DNA of 64,000 nt from Rhizomys pruinosus (lineage: Eukaryota > Chordata > Mammalia > Rodentia > Spalacidae): contig VZQC01007129.1 in NCBI GenBank assembly GCA_009823505.1, positions 674,525 through 738,524 on the forward strand, given 5' to 3'. Shown here piece by piece: positions 11,851 through 21,844 of this stretch (positions within the stretch are counted from its first letter, which is position 1; every line of letters starts with the position of its first letter). The position numbers were made by a program, and so were the translations under genes. The notes beneath the pieces are model-generated. The model was not told where the DNA came from, did not search any database, and was given only the letters and a program-made list of their open reading frames with translations.

Positions 11851-12310
11851 CAATCCCCAAATGAGGGAGAAGATACCTCACTTGCCATTCTGCATTTGTT
11901 TCTTCATTTAGTATAACAGCCTTTAGTTGCATCCACTTACTTGAAAATTTCATAGTTTCCTCTTTTATATACTGAGTACAACTCCATTATGTGACTATAC
12001 CATATTTTCATTAGGGACAGTTGACAGATATTTGTGTTGTTTCCATTTCTTAGCTCTTATGAAGAAAGCAGCCACAAACATGGAAGTATAATATCTCTAC
12101 AGTAGGGTGAGTCCTTTGGGTATATACCAAAGAGTGGTATAACCAGATCATATAGTAGATTCAATTTTAGTTTTTGGAGAGTTCTCCATACTCCTTTCCA
12201 TAGTGGTGGCACAAGTTCACATTCTCCCAAAAGAGAATGAGTATTTCCCTTTGTCCACATCCTTGCCAGCATTTGGTGTCTTTCGTTCTCTTAATCATAG
12301 CCAGTCTGAC
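11850..12310 (-). pseudogene. L1 ORF2 C-terminal fragment
   Basis: Minus-strand reading gives diverged ORF2 C-terminal sequence ('CELVPPLWKGVWRTLQKLK', then the 'IPLFGIYPKDSPYCRDII' block), matching the corresponding segments at 19185-19778, 49475-50255 and 40080-40390. Several stops and frame changes; the 5' end stops at 12310 against a probable LTR. Confidence 0.85.
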
Positions 12311-12845
12311 TGTGGAAAGAGGGACTTAAACTGGATTCGTAGCATGGACTGTCCTCTGAGAAACTGACCTTGGACATCAAATGCCTTCCCATGCTTCAGG
12401 GCATGCCTGCTTAGGATTATAAGCTTCACTATTGACCTTCCCGAAGAAAAGGAGGAGCCAGGAGATTCAGCTACCCCTCCCAACCAGTCAGTAATCCTGG
12501 GCTGTATAAGGATGAGGGGCTAAGGATATATAAGCAGAGAACACCATAAGGTGAGTCACTCCTGCCTTCTCCATCTTCAACAGTGTTCACAGGATCCATG
12601 CCAGTACAGGGACATTCCTGTATGGCCATGAGGGTTGGTGTGCCCACATTCTTGTAAGCAACCACCTCACCCATTCGTCTGTAAGCAAACCCAAATAAAC
12701 TTGCTGGAATTTTTCAAACTGTGGTTGAGGGTGTTTCTAACCTGTTTAATTTGGGACTACAGGAAGAGGAGGCAGGATGCCATGCATGCTTGTAGTTTAT
12801 TTCTCTCTGTGGCATGAGAAGAGTATCAGTTGGCCCAATAGGCCC
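12311..12845 (+). mobile_element. Probable LTR (solo or fragment)
   Basis: Starts TGTGGAAAG immediately after L1 ORF2. It has TATA-like boxes (GTATAAGG near 12503, GATATATAAGCAG near 12527) and an AATAAA signal at 12694-12699 about 165 bp later. That promoter/polyA layout is LTR-like. The right end before the L1 piece at 12846 is unsure and I found no TSD. It could be two elements side by side. Confidence 0.45.
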
Positions 12846-12985
12846 TAACACAAATGGCAGAATGTATAAACTCCAGAGGACGAAACTGTGGGAGGGTGGC
12901 AGTGGAGAAGGGGGTATAGAGGCGATTAAGACTCATTGAGATATCATGTATGAAATACAGAAAATTTTAATTAAAATTAAAGGCA
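12846..12985 (+). mobile_element. L1 3'-terminal fragment
   Basis: 'atggcagaatgtataaactcc', then a G-rich segment and 'catgtatgaaatacagaaaatttt' correspond to the L1 terminus seen at 40745-40860. Confidence 0.75.
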
Positions 12986-12989
12986 TATC

Positions 12990-13254
12990 AATCAATTCCA
13001 GAATTTCATACATTGTGTTTTGGTCACATGCAGACCAAAACACTGGACCAACTGGAGGCTACCTCCAGTCCCTTAGTACTAACCCCTCTCTCTTTTCATT
13101 TTTTCACTTATTATCTATTATTTGTACATGTCCTTATATATTTAATTTTTTCTTAATCTAGAAGATTTTGATATTTAAATACACTTAAGATACTGAAAAC
13201 AATGATTAAAGATGTCACTACTGAGCAACTAAGTACTGGTGAACATACTGCATA

Positions 13255-13287
<33 letters not shown>

Positions 13288-13550
13288 GTACATTGATATA
13301 GTCAGTGTTTCTACCTTTAAAGAACATACAATGAAGATATTAGAGTTAAAAAAAATCAAAATGATACACGAATTGGCTTGAACGGTGAAGCCATAGGTGC
13401 TAACATCTAATAGATACTACGCATAAAGATATGTAGATATAAATGATAGTGATCGCATGGAATAATTAAAATGCTGAGAAAAATGAAAAACTTCCTGAAG
13501 AGGTATAAATCACTGTATCATCACAGAAGAGAGATGATTAAGTATCAAAA
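12990..13550. other. Unassigned DNA with (TC)n run
   Basis: AT-rich, no gene. Contains a TC microsatellite at 13255-13287, whose minus-strand translation produces an RERERE frame of no meaning. Confidence 0.6.
13255..13287. repeat. (TC)n microsatellite
   Basis: About 16 TC units with one TTTC interruption. Confidence 0.93.
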
Positions 13551-13554
13551 CTTG

Positions 13555-13785
13555 CAGACAGGGCTTGAAAGATATCGTAGTGATTACAATAATTTCTTGC
13601 TCCTAAGTGGATCCAGGTTCGGTTTCCATAACCCACACAGGCAGCTCACAAGCACCTGAAACTTCAGCTCCAGGAGATCTGATGTCCTCTTCTGTTCTCT
13701 GTGCGCTACTGGATACACGTGGTACACATACAGACACAGAGGTGCACATATATGAAAAATAAAATAAAATAAAATTGTGAATTTT
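13555..13785 (+). mobile_element. Diverged B2-superfamily SINE
   Basis: 'gggcttgaaagatatcg' head, 'ggatccaggttcggtttccataacccacac' B-box region, 'gatctgatgtcctcttctg' body, and an AATAAAATAAAATAAAAT tail. Confidence 0.7.
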
Positions 13786-13789
13786 CCTT

Positions 13790-14520
13790 TTTTTAAAACC
13801 CTATCAATTGCAGTCTGCACCTCCGAAGTGTTCCTGGTGTGGGTCTGTCCCCTGGAGTCTAGTCAACTACCAGTCATCACAACAGTAAGAAAAACCGACT
13901 CTTACATTGCCACCTCCCCCTCTCCCTCTGCAACTCTTCCTGTGATTATCTCCCTCAAATTCATAACTTCATCCTCTGTAATTATTGTTTCATACACATG
14001 TGCTTGGCAAATATATTTTCTTTTGTAATATGCATACTACCTTTACTTTTAAAGATGTGCAATATACGAAAAATTCTTGAATTAAATGTCTGATTTTGTT
14101 TTTCTTATTTATGAAAAAAGGTCTTACTATATGTAGGTGTGGTTGTCCTCAAACTCCTATTCTTCATGGTTCAGATTGCCTAAGACTACACAGAAACATT
14201 TCTCATATGACATGCTTTTTAACTTAGATGTCTGCAGTGTTCTTCTAAAAGCTTTATGGCTGTGACTTCATGTCTTTTAATTCAAAATGTTATTTTTGCA
14301 GTAAATGACACCTTCATTTATGTGAGGTTCTGTTTTTGACCTCCTTGTCTGTTCCATTGTTTTGCTTGTCTAATCCTGTATAAATGATACTGTCTCCTTT
14401 GTTTCTATAAACTCTATTGTAACTGGAATGGCTAAGTCTCTCAATGTCTTACATTTTTTAGAAGGTCTTTTTAGGTATAGATGTTGTTCAGTGGGAATCT
14501 TTATGTACTTCACAAGCCTG
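13790..14520. other. Unassigned DNA, one possible old B1 remnant
   Basis: About 14115-14195 reads like a decayed minus-strand B1/proto-B1 ('ggtcttactatatgtag..gtcctcaaactcctattc'). The rest is unassigned. The frame at 13777-14028 has no domain. Confidence 0.4.
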
Positions 14521-14524
14521 AAGG

Positions 14525-14865
14525 CATGAATCTAGATCCCCAGACTAATATGTAAAAGCCACATATAGCTGCACAGACCTGTAAACACTGCTATGTGTGA
14601 AGGTTGAAGATTGGGGATAAACAGCTGGAGACAGGAAGGTTTCTGGAGCTTTCTGGCTTATAAGCATAGCCAAAAATGTCAATCCAGGTTTAGTGAGAGA
14701 GCTCGAAAGGGAGTAAGCAGAGAGAGATGTAGCAGGGCACCAATGCCCTCCTCTAGCCTCTGAATGGATGTGCACACAGGGCACATGTACGTACATACTA
14801 TTGTGTTCACATGCATGTAACACACACAGAGAAAACACACATTCAAACACACATACCAAATGACA
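14525..14865 (+). mobile_element. B4-type SINE (diverged)
   Basis: Composite layout typical of B4: head with 'cacagacctgtaaacactgc', 'ggagacaggaaggtttctggagctttctggc', 'gtcaatccaggtttagtgagagagctc', then a tail of 'cctctggcctc'-like text and CACA-rich DNA with GTACGTACATAC. The minus-strand frames here are antisense of the SINE. Confidence 0.62.
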
Positions 14866-14869
14866 AAAA

Positions 14870-16200
14870 AGATGTGATTGTTATCAGAAAATTCATTTAA
14901 ATATGTATTAAAGTTGATTGTGAACATATTGTTATAAATAACTCAAATTTATAATTTTAGAGATGGTTGAATGTTCTTACATATATAGAATTACTCATCT
15001 TTGAATATGATTGTGTTTCCTCCTTTCCACTCCTTAATGTATTATATTCCCATTTAAATGGTTTCTCTCTAGTTAGCATAGAAGCTGAGAAAGTGTGCAT
15101 ACTGAACGTTTTTCCTTGTTTCTTAAGGAAATATGCATTTTTTTTTCCATTGAGTATGACGTTTACTGTGCATATACTGTGGCTTCCTTGTAAGGGTTTG
15201 GAATGTCTGGATTTTCAGAGCACCAGGATTCTGTCTGGATTCTTTGTTGCTGCAACATGTGCTTTTTAAGGAGAATGCATAAGAACTCAGTGATGACATG
15301 TTGAGTGTTTGAGCTCATCATTGTGATCTTTACTCCCTTGATGCTTTCTCTGAGCTTGGGGTTATCCTGTTCAGTCTTGGAGCCTTATCACTAGTCACCA
15401 AAAAAGTGACAATCATAGGTGCTACTGACTTCTTGTTTTTGCGTTTTCAGTTGCAACTATCCTTCACATATCAATCATTACCTATCTTCTGAAAATCATC
15501 AATATTATGTTCTAGTAATAGTTCCCCTCTATTTCTAAGTGTTGTCATGTACAGTTCCTATAATAGCAATTTCCTAGAAATTTATACACCTTATGAGCAT
15601 TTTGTATATATCACGGACTATCCTGAAGATGTTATATATATGAACTCATTTAGCTTTTTTCATTTTTATGACTACTATTATTTTAAACATGTATGGCAAG
15701 AGAGTGCATTTAATCCATTATTTAAACAGGAAATTAATCTATCATTGTATTACAAACTTATTTCTCTAATACATTTTCATATTAGATGATCATTTTAATA
15801 AATTTATTTTCATCACAGTTATTTAGATATAATATGCCCTTCATTTATTAGTTCACATTCTCTAATTTCTTGCTATTTCAAGAGAACAATATCCTATTTT
15901 ACCAGTAGTACAGATACATAATATATTATTTTTACTTGTGTTTACTATTTCATGATTAATTGTTTCCCCTAGAATTTTAATGAGAATTATAAAATATGGA
16001 ATCTCATGTATGATTGTATTTTTTACTAAAAAAATCAATGAATAACTAGTGAAAGTCCCAACTGTAATCAAACTAATAAGGTTCTTTGTCTTTCAGAATG
16101 AGATCTTAAATTTTAAGTTTTAAATAGAAGAATTATGTCAATGGCAATTGAATTGAAACTACAAATCATATAATATTGAATTCTGTACACTAAAAACAAT
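14870..16200. other. Unassigned AT-rich DNA
   Basis: About 1.3 kb with no repeat or gene I can support. Frames at 14967-15269, 15547-15789 and 15862-16071 lack motifs and are expected by chance in AT-rich DNA. Confidence 0.6.
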
Positions 16201-16216
16201 TATTTTTTTTTTTTTT

Positions 16217-16738
16217 NNNNNNNNNNNNNNNNNNNNNNNNNNNNNNNNNNNNNNNNNNNNNNNNNNNNNNNNNNNNNNNNNNNNNNNNNNNNNNNNNNNN
16301 NNNNNNNNNNNNNNNNNNNNNNNNNNNNNNNNNNNNNNNNNNNNNNNNNNNNNNNNNNNNNNNNNNNNNNNNNNNNNNNNNNNNNNNNNNNNNNNNNNNN
16401 NNNNNNNNNNNNNNNNNNNNNNNNNNNNNNNNNNNNNNNNNNNNNNNNNNNNNNNNNNNNNNNNNNNNNNNNNNNNNNNNNNNNNNNNNNNNNNNNNNNN
16501 NNNNNNNNNNNNNNNNNNNNNNNNNNNNNNNNNNNNNNNNNNNNNNNNNNNNNNNNNNNNNNNNNNNNNNNNNNNNNNNNNNNNNNNNNNNNNNNNNNNN
16601 NNNNNNNNNNNNNNNNNNNNNNNNNNNNNNNNNNNNNNNNNNNNNNNNNNNNNNNNNNNNNNNNNNNNNNNNNNNNNNNNNNNNNNNNNNNNNNNNNNNN
16701 NNNNNNNNNNNNNNNNNNNNNNNNNNNNNNNNNNNNNN
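16217..16738. other. Assembly gap (522 N)
   Basis: Run of 522 unknown bases. The left flank is a 15-base T run (16202-16216), probably a SINE/L1 tail in minus orientation; the right flank is the first base of a plus-strand B2 head. The missing sequence probably contains repeats. Confidence 0.99.
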
Positions 16739-16982
16739 GGGCTGGAGAGGTGGCCTAGCGTTTAAATCGCCGACGCTCTTACAGCGGACCTGGTTCGATC
16801 CCCAGCACCTATGGCGGCCGACGGAGCCGTGTTGTAAACTCCAATTTCCAGGAGAACTCCAGTTCCAGGGGACATCCGAGGGACCCTCTTCTGACCCTCC
16901 GGGCATTGCACGACACGGGGTGCACAAAACCTTGCCTGCAAGACCGTCATTATTAATATCCAGAATAAAAAAAAAAAAAAAA
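16739..16982 (+). mobile_element. B2 SINE at gap edge, indel-rich
   Basis: Complete B2 layout: 'gggctggagaggtggcctagcg' head, 'ggttcgatccccagcacc' B-box, 'gcattgcacgacacgggg' segment, A-tail of about 18. Compared with the copies at 29006, 54745 and 21119 it carries many single-base insertions and deletions, which may be sequencing error next to the gap. Confidence 0.9.
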
Positions 16983-16984
16983 AT

Positions 16985-17600
16985 CTAGTAAACGTAACAC
17001 ATGTTTATATTAAACAACATTGGTCTACAGAATCTGATAAAAATGGTAACTGAATCTGAATAAAATGGAGATATAATTCGCTGTTGTTGCCCAACATTTG
17101 CTTACATAAAATCTGTAGAGCAAGAAATTTGGGATTGGCACTACAAATGTTCTCTATAATTTCTCTGTTGTACAGTATCACTTTTGTATATTCTTTAGAT
17201 GATTTAAACGTACACATTAAGTTGCTTCTCCCACGTTAATCATATATCGTACCCAAAACACCAGGTGAATTTGATGAAATCTTGCCTTGACTCCACCCTA
17301 TAGTCATGAAACACACACTGTGCTTTCTGGGAGACCTCATTACGCTAAATAAAGGGGGGGGGGGGGCGAGTACAGAAAGACATGACAAACCTTTCATCAC
17401 AACCCTTTGATTCAAATCTTAAAACTAATACGGGGAAAAACAACAAAAAAGATTTGTTTGTTCCAACAGGACAAACGTCACCAACTTAACGGCTGAGAAA
17501 GAAAAGATATCGTTTGCCGTGAGTAGGATGTTGACCAACAAAGAGACAACGGAAAAGGCGACCCGTCTGAAACATTCAAACGGAAGAAAAGCTTCAGATT
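16985..17600. other. Unassigned DNA
   Basis: No recognised element. A G homopolymer lies near 17354-17366. From 17430 the sequence is A-rich with several CpG-containing words unusual for this AT-rich region. Confidence 0.5.
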
Positions 17601-17604
17601 TGCC

Positions 17605-18950
17605 ATAAACATGCGAACCCCTCTGTGGATCCTACACTGAAACCAACTAGTTATAATGGATTCCTAATGAACTTACCTTCAAGTGCCACAAAGTTTCTGA
17701 CTTATGAGATACTTCTGCCTTTCCCACCCATAAGACAAGGAGAAATAATTAACAAAAAAAAATTACCCAATAAAATTGGAGACAACTATTGTAGAGGTAA
17801 ACTCTATAAAACTGGTAAAAACTGCAATAATTACTTAGACAAAAAAATTGTACTAATAGACATAGACTATGAAAGGGATTACTCTCATTTCAGAACCAAA
17901 TATAATAATAAAGTCCTTAGGCTAGTGCATCAGGCAAATATATTAATACAGGAGCTCTGAACATCAACAATGGATTAGTTCTACCAGTGGATGATTGGCT
18001 CAGGGTATCCAAGGCCCCACAAAGAGTAAGGGCTCCTTGCCCTAAGGTGTGGATACCTACAGGAGGAGAGGCATAGAAGACCCTGCTGCCGAAGAACCTG
18101 ACGTCAACATGGGAGGGATTATTGAACACACATGCAAGTTTACATGATGGCTCTGGAATGCCAAGATATGTTACCCAAAGGCGCACAAATCCCCCATAAG
18201 CCACTATGTAGGTCTCCCTGAGTCAAACAAGACTCACCGTCAGCACGACTACACCTCACCTGCCTGGCAATACTGTGCAGCAGAGCAAGACCATGTGCCT
18301 GTGTATTATCCCAATCTAATGCTTTGGCTCTCCCCTTGAGAAATAACGCCTGGCTGATTGCCACAAGCTTACATCCTCTACAGGTTAGGTTAGATGTTAT
18401 AACCACAGTAAGATCACTTCATATGATAACAGGGGGGCAAATTATAATTATGGATTAAAATCCCAAAACATGTGTCTATGCTAAAGTAACTACCACACTA
18501 TTAGTGCTGGTAAATACCTATAGATCTATTAATTGCTTGTTTCTTCATTAGTAGGATCGAAAGGCTTTTCCTGGACCAGCACCTGTCAGCCCTAATGAAA
18601 GGCAAACAGCAGAAATTGGACCGAGTCCAAGTCAACAGCTCAGCAGAGAGTGGACGTTTTACCTCTCAATCCACTGTGCCCTTTTCTAAGCCATAGGGAA
18701 AAATCCTGCGAAGAAGGCGGGGCGTGTAGATGTAGATGTAAGGGCTGTGTTGGGAGTGATATGGTAACTACACTACAAAGCAAACACTGTGTTTGGACAC
18801 TCAGTGATCAATTGATTGACAAAAACTGGTCACCCCCCACACTGGATGGTGGGCTGTAGTGTTGTTTATGGGCACCACAGCCTGCAGATAAGAGTTTGCT
18901 ATGCCGCTGCAGGATGTCTTGTCTCATGATTATCACTTATGCTATAAAAA
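17605..18950. other. Unclassified segment, possibly old retroelement UTR
   Basis: Moderate-GC text unlike its AT-rich surroundings. It opens with an A-rich 111-codon frame (17625-17960, CTG or ATG start not secured) of unknown identity. It continues through 'acaaatcccccataagccac', 'ctggaccagcacctgtcagccctaatgaaa' and 'gtgttgtttatgggcacc'. Some of these blocks remind me of old mammalian L1 UTR sequence, but I cannot place it. Another possibility is the internal remnant of an endogenous retroelement. Confidence 0.35.
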
Positions 18951-19035
18951 TGAAAAAACAAAAACCGGAGAAACAGATGCAGGCCAGTTATGCAGAATGC
19001 ATGATCTGGCATGGGGTGGGGGTGGGGGGGGATTA
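18950..19035 (+). mobile_element. L1 3'-terminal fragment
   Basis: 'gaaacagatgcaggccagttatgcagaatgcatgatctggcatgggg' matches the terminus at 63970 and 40735, followed by a G-rich run. It stops before the usual 'atgatgtatgaaatatgcaaa' end and abuts other sequence that leads into minus-strand ORF2. Confidence 0.75.
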
Positions 19036-19184
19036 CTTTTACTTTTACTAAGTCCTAAAACACCATGTGTCCTGTAGACAGTGTCTAGGCGAAACTGGGT
19101 ACTTGCTGAGCTCACGTCAATTAAATATGCCTTAATCGAATATACACCCGTGTCCCTCTCCCACCCATCCCCCCTTTCCAATTC
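19036..19184 (-). mobile_element. Probable L1 3'UTR portion adjoining ORF2
   Basis: 'acttttacttttactaa..' and 'cccgtgtccctctcccacccatcc' occur in the same order at 21590-21715, also next to minus-strand ORF2. It is therefore probably a 3'UTR segment of the same L1 lineage. Confidence 0.5.
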
Positions 19185-19780
19185 ACCATTTCTTTACTGC
19201 TGCATAGAACTCCATGGTGTAGATGTACCACATTTTCTATCCACTCGTCAGTTGAGGGGCACTTGGGTTGCTTCCAGTTCCTTGCTATTGTGAAGAGAGC
19301 TGCAATAAACATGGCTGTGCATGTATTTCTGCGGTAAGATGAGTCTTGTGGGTACACGCCCAGGAGTGGTATGGCTGGGTCAGGTGGCAAGTTCATTCCA
19401 AGTCTTCTAAGGGTTCCCCACGCTGCTTTCCATAGTGGCTGTATGAGTTTACATTCCCACCAGCAGTGGATGAGTGTTCCCCTTTCCCCACAACCTCTCC
19501 AGCACTTGGTATCATTTGTTTTCTTGATCCTATCCAGTCTTATTGGAGTAAGATGATATGTTAAAGTGGTTTTGATTTGCATTTTCTTAATTATTAGTGA
19601 CTTTGAACACTTCTTACGATGTTTCTCAGCCATCTCTAATTCCTCACTTGTGAAGTCTCTGTTCAGCTCTTTGTTCCATCTATTGAGTGAGTCATTTGTT
19701 TTCTTTCTTCTTTGTTTTTTGAGTAGTTTATATGTTCTGGAAATCAGTGCTTTGTTAGATGTATCTGAGGTGAAGGTTTC
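19185..19780 (-). pseudogene. L1 ORF2 C-terminal domain fragment
   Basis: A 170-codon open frame (19121-19633) covers the ORF2 C-terminus, including the cysteine-rich stretch [19 protein letters not shown] and the 'LLGVYPQDSSYRRNTCTAMF' type block. The frame shifts near 19560, beyond which '[10 protein letters not shown]'-type sequence follows. It is a truncated, non-functional L1 piece on the minus strand. Confidence 0.92.
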
Positions 19781-19935
19781 TCATTCCAGTATACAGCCTT
19801 TTTTTTTTTTTTCTTCAGAGTCTCAGCAGATAGAGTCTCAGCAGACAGTTCTTGTAGAACTGAATAAGTTCATTCCAGTGCACAGCCTTCTTTTTTTTTT
19901 TTAATCTTGAGAGTCTCAGCAGACAGGATTTTGCT
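19781..19935. repeat. Imperfect tandem duplication with T-runs
   Basis: Two units, each 'tcattccagt..acagcct' + T run + 'gagtctcagcag': 19781-19843 and 19870-19929. The word 'gagtctcagcaga' appears three times. Located at the 5' end of the L1 fragment; origin unknown. Confidence 0.7.
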
Positions 19936-19956
19936 GATGATATTTAAAATAACTTT

Positions 19957-20165
19957 TATGGGGTTGGAGAGATGGCTCAGTGTTTAAGACACGTTCAGGA
20001 CCCGGGTTTGATTCCCACACCCCCTGATAGCTAACAGCAGTCCGTAACCCCAGATCCAAGAGATGCATTGCCCCCTTCTGACCCTTGCAGGCAAATCAGG
20101 ACACAGGTACACTTACACACGTGAAGGCAATACACTCATACACATAACAATTTATTTTTAAATTC
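19957..20165 (+). mobile_element. B2-superfamily SINE (diverged)
   Basis: 'ggggttggagagatggctcagtg' head, 'acccgggtttgattcccacacc' B-box region, and a tail ending 'cacataacaatttatttttaaa'. Confidence 0.88.
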
Positions 20166-20400
20166 TGATTTACCTGTGTTGTTGGCTTGTGTTTATTCTA
20201 AGGGAAATTTTAAACATTGTTTACCTGATTTTACTCCCTTAGTTGTATGCTAAGTAGATGTAGTCAACACTTTATTTAACTTATACTATGATTTTTTTCT
20301 TTGAAAATTGCTTAAAATTGGGGAGCAAAATCACTTAGTAACTAATAACTGTCATATTGAGAGACATTTATAATGCCACATAATAACATTGTATATTCTT

Positions 20401-21118
20401 TTTTATCTTTTCTTTCTTTTATTTTTTAATAATAGGTCATAAGTAATGAATACAGGCATCCTTCATGTAAAATCAATTTGCAAGTAGCTATGCCCAAACT
20501 TATACAGCCTGAGGCCCCCATTGTCCAGCTGGGGGAGCTCATATGTACTATCATGTTGATCAAATAAGAGTCCAGTCTATATTTCTGTAGTTTTGTAGTT
20601 CACCTCAATCGCAGCCCTTACATTCTACCATGCCCCCTTTCCCGCAGATTGTTCCCTAGGCTTTAGAAAAGGGACACAAGGTGAGAAGCCAAACAGTCTA
20701 CTTTCTTTGGAGATGTTTTGGACTCTGATCAGTTCAGGATGTTTCCTTTCATGGGTTGGCAGTTTATCCCAGAATAGCCTTTTACTCCTACTGATGAAAC
20801 ACAGGCAGTTAGATATACAGGCATTTAAACAGTACTAATTATTATGGCAGGTTACATTGATATAGACACAGATGTTTGGATGGTGTGCTAATCCATGGAC
20901 TATAGCTTTTCTGTAAAAGCTGACAAGGTTTTACTGTGGTTTATAACATCTCATAACCACTAGAGGACTTAAGCTTGTGGCATCAGCCCTGAATTATTCC
21001 TCCAAGGAGAGAGCTAATAGCCAATTAGATTTGGGATATATAGACAAATTATAAGTGAAGCAAATGTGGACTACAATTCATATTTCTAATTAGCTTAAAT
21101 GTGTTACCTTTTTTATTA
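20401..21118 (-). mobile_element. 3' portion of the full-length L1 (UTR or transduced DNA)
   Basis: Lies between the decayed A-tail and the B2, inside the TSDs. It does not resemble the 3' ends of the other L1 copies in the window (no 'ggcagaatgc' block). So it is either a different 3'UTR type or unique DNA carried along by 3' transduction from the source locus. Confidence 0.5.
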
Positions 21119-21353
21119 ATTTTTATTTATTTCTGTATGTGTATGAATGTACTGTCTGCATGCAAGTCTGTGCACCCGTGTCGTGCAATGCCGCGGAGGT
21201 CAGAAGAGGGTCTTGGATTCACCTGGAACTGGAGTTCTCCTGGAATTGGAGTCTCAGACAGCTTTTGGCCGCCATGTGGGTGCTGGGGATCGAACCCGGG
21301 TCCTCTGTAAGAGTGGTCGGCGCTCTTAACCACTAGGCCATCTCTCCAGCCCC
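21119..21353 (-). mobile_element. B2 SINE with perfect 20-bp TSD
   Basis: Reverse-complement B2 ending in 'ccatctctccagcccc'. Exact 20-bp direct repeats at 21099-21118 and 21354-21373. CpG-rich and little diverged, so a young insertion into the L1. ORFs on both strands across it are SINE read-through. Confidence 0.96.
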
Positions 21354-21412
21354 ATGTGTTACCTTTTTTATTAAAACCTTTTAACCAATGTTGTTTAATA
21401 TAGACGTTTTTA

Positions 21413-21588
21413 CATTTTTTTTTTTTTTTTTTTTATCTGTTTTGAGATGGGGTCTCCCTGTAGCCCACGTGGCCTGGAACTCACAGCTCTGTAAAATCAG
21501 GCTGGCCTTGATCTCACAACGATCCGCCGTGCCCTCTTTCCCAGTGCTAGGATTAAAGGCATGTGCCACAGATGCCGGGGGGATCCGT
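21413..21588 (-). mobile_element. B1 SINE
   Basis: Long T run (A-tail), then 'gagatggggtctccctgtag', 'ggctggccttgatctcacaacgatccgcc', and the 'gtgctaggattaaaggcatgtgccac' head. A short repeat 'gtttttac' is present on both sides. Confidence 0.9.
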
Positions 21589-21844
21589 TTTTACTTTTAC
21601 TAAAGACCTAGAAGACCAGAGATAGGAGACAAAGTTTGGGGAAAATTATGGATACCTGTTAAACTACACATCAGATAACTAGACCTTAATCTGATTAACC
21701 CGTGTCCACACTCCCAACCCTCCGACCCACCAGTGGCAATAATCCAATGTCGTCAGTTTCTCTGTTGCGTCTGTGCTGTGTTTTTTTGTTCTGTCCAATA
21801 TGCAGCACGCCCCCACATGGAATAGTTACAACGGGGTGATGGGT

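Noticed and set aside
16190..16927. 245-codon minus-strand frame through the gap
   Set aside because: Most of it is translated N; the rest is antisense of a B2 SINE.
16739..16982. tRNA gene candidate from the B-box 'ggttcgatcccc'
   Set aside because: It is the tRNA-derived head of a B2 SINE, with no cloverleaf and with a SINE body and A-tail following.
17625..17960. 111-codon open frame in the unclassified segment
   Set aside because: Lysine/asparagine-rich from A-rich DNA; no motif. Kept only as part of the unclassified block.
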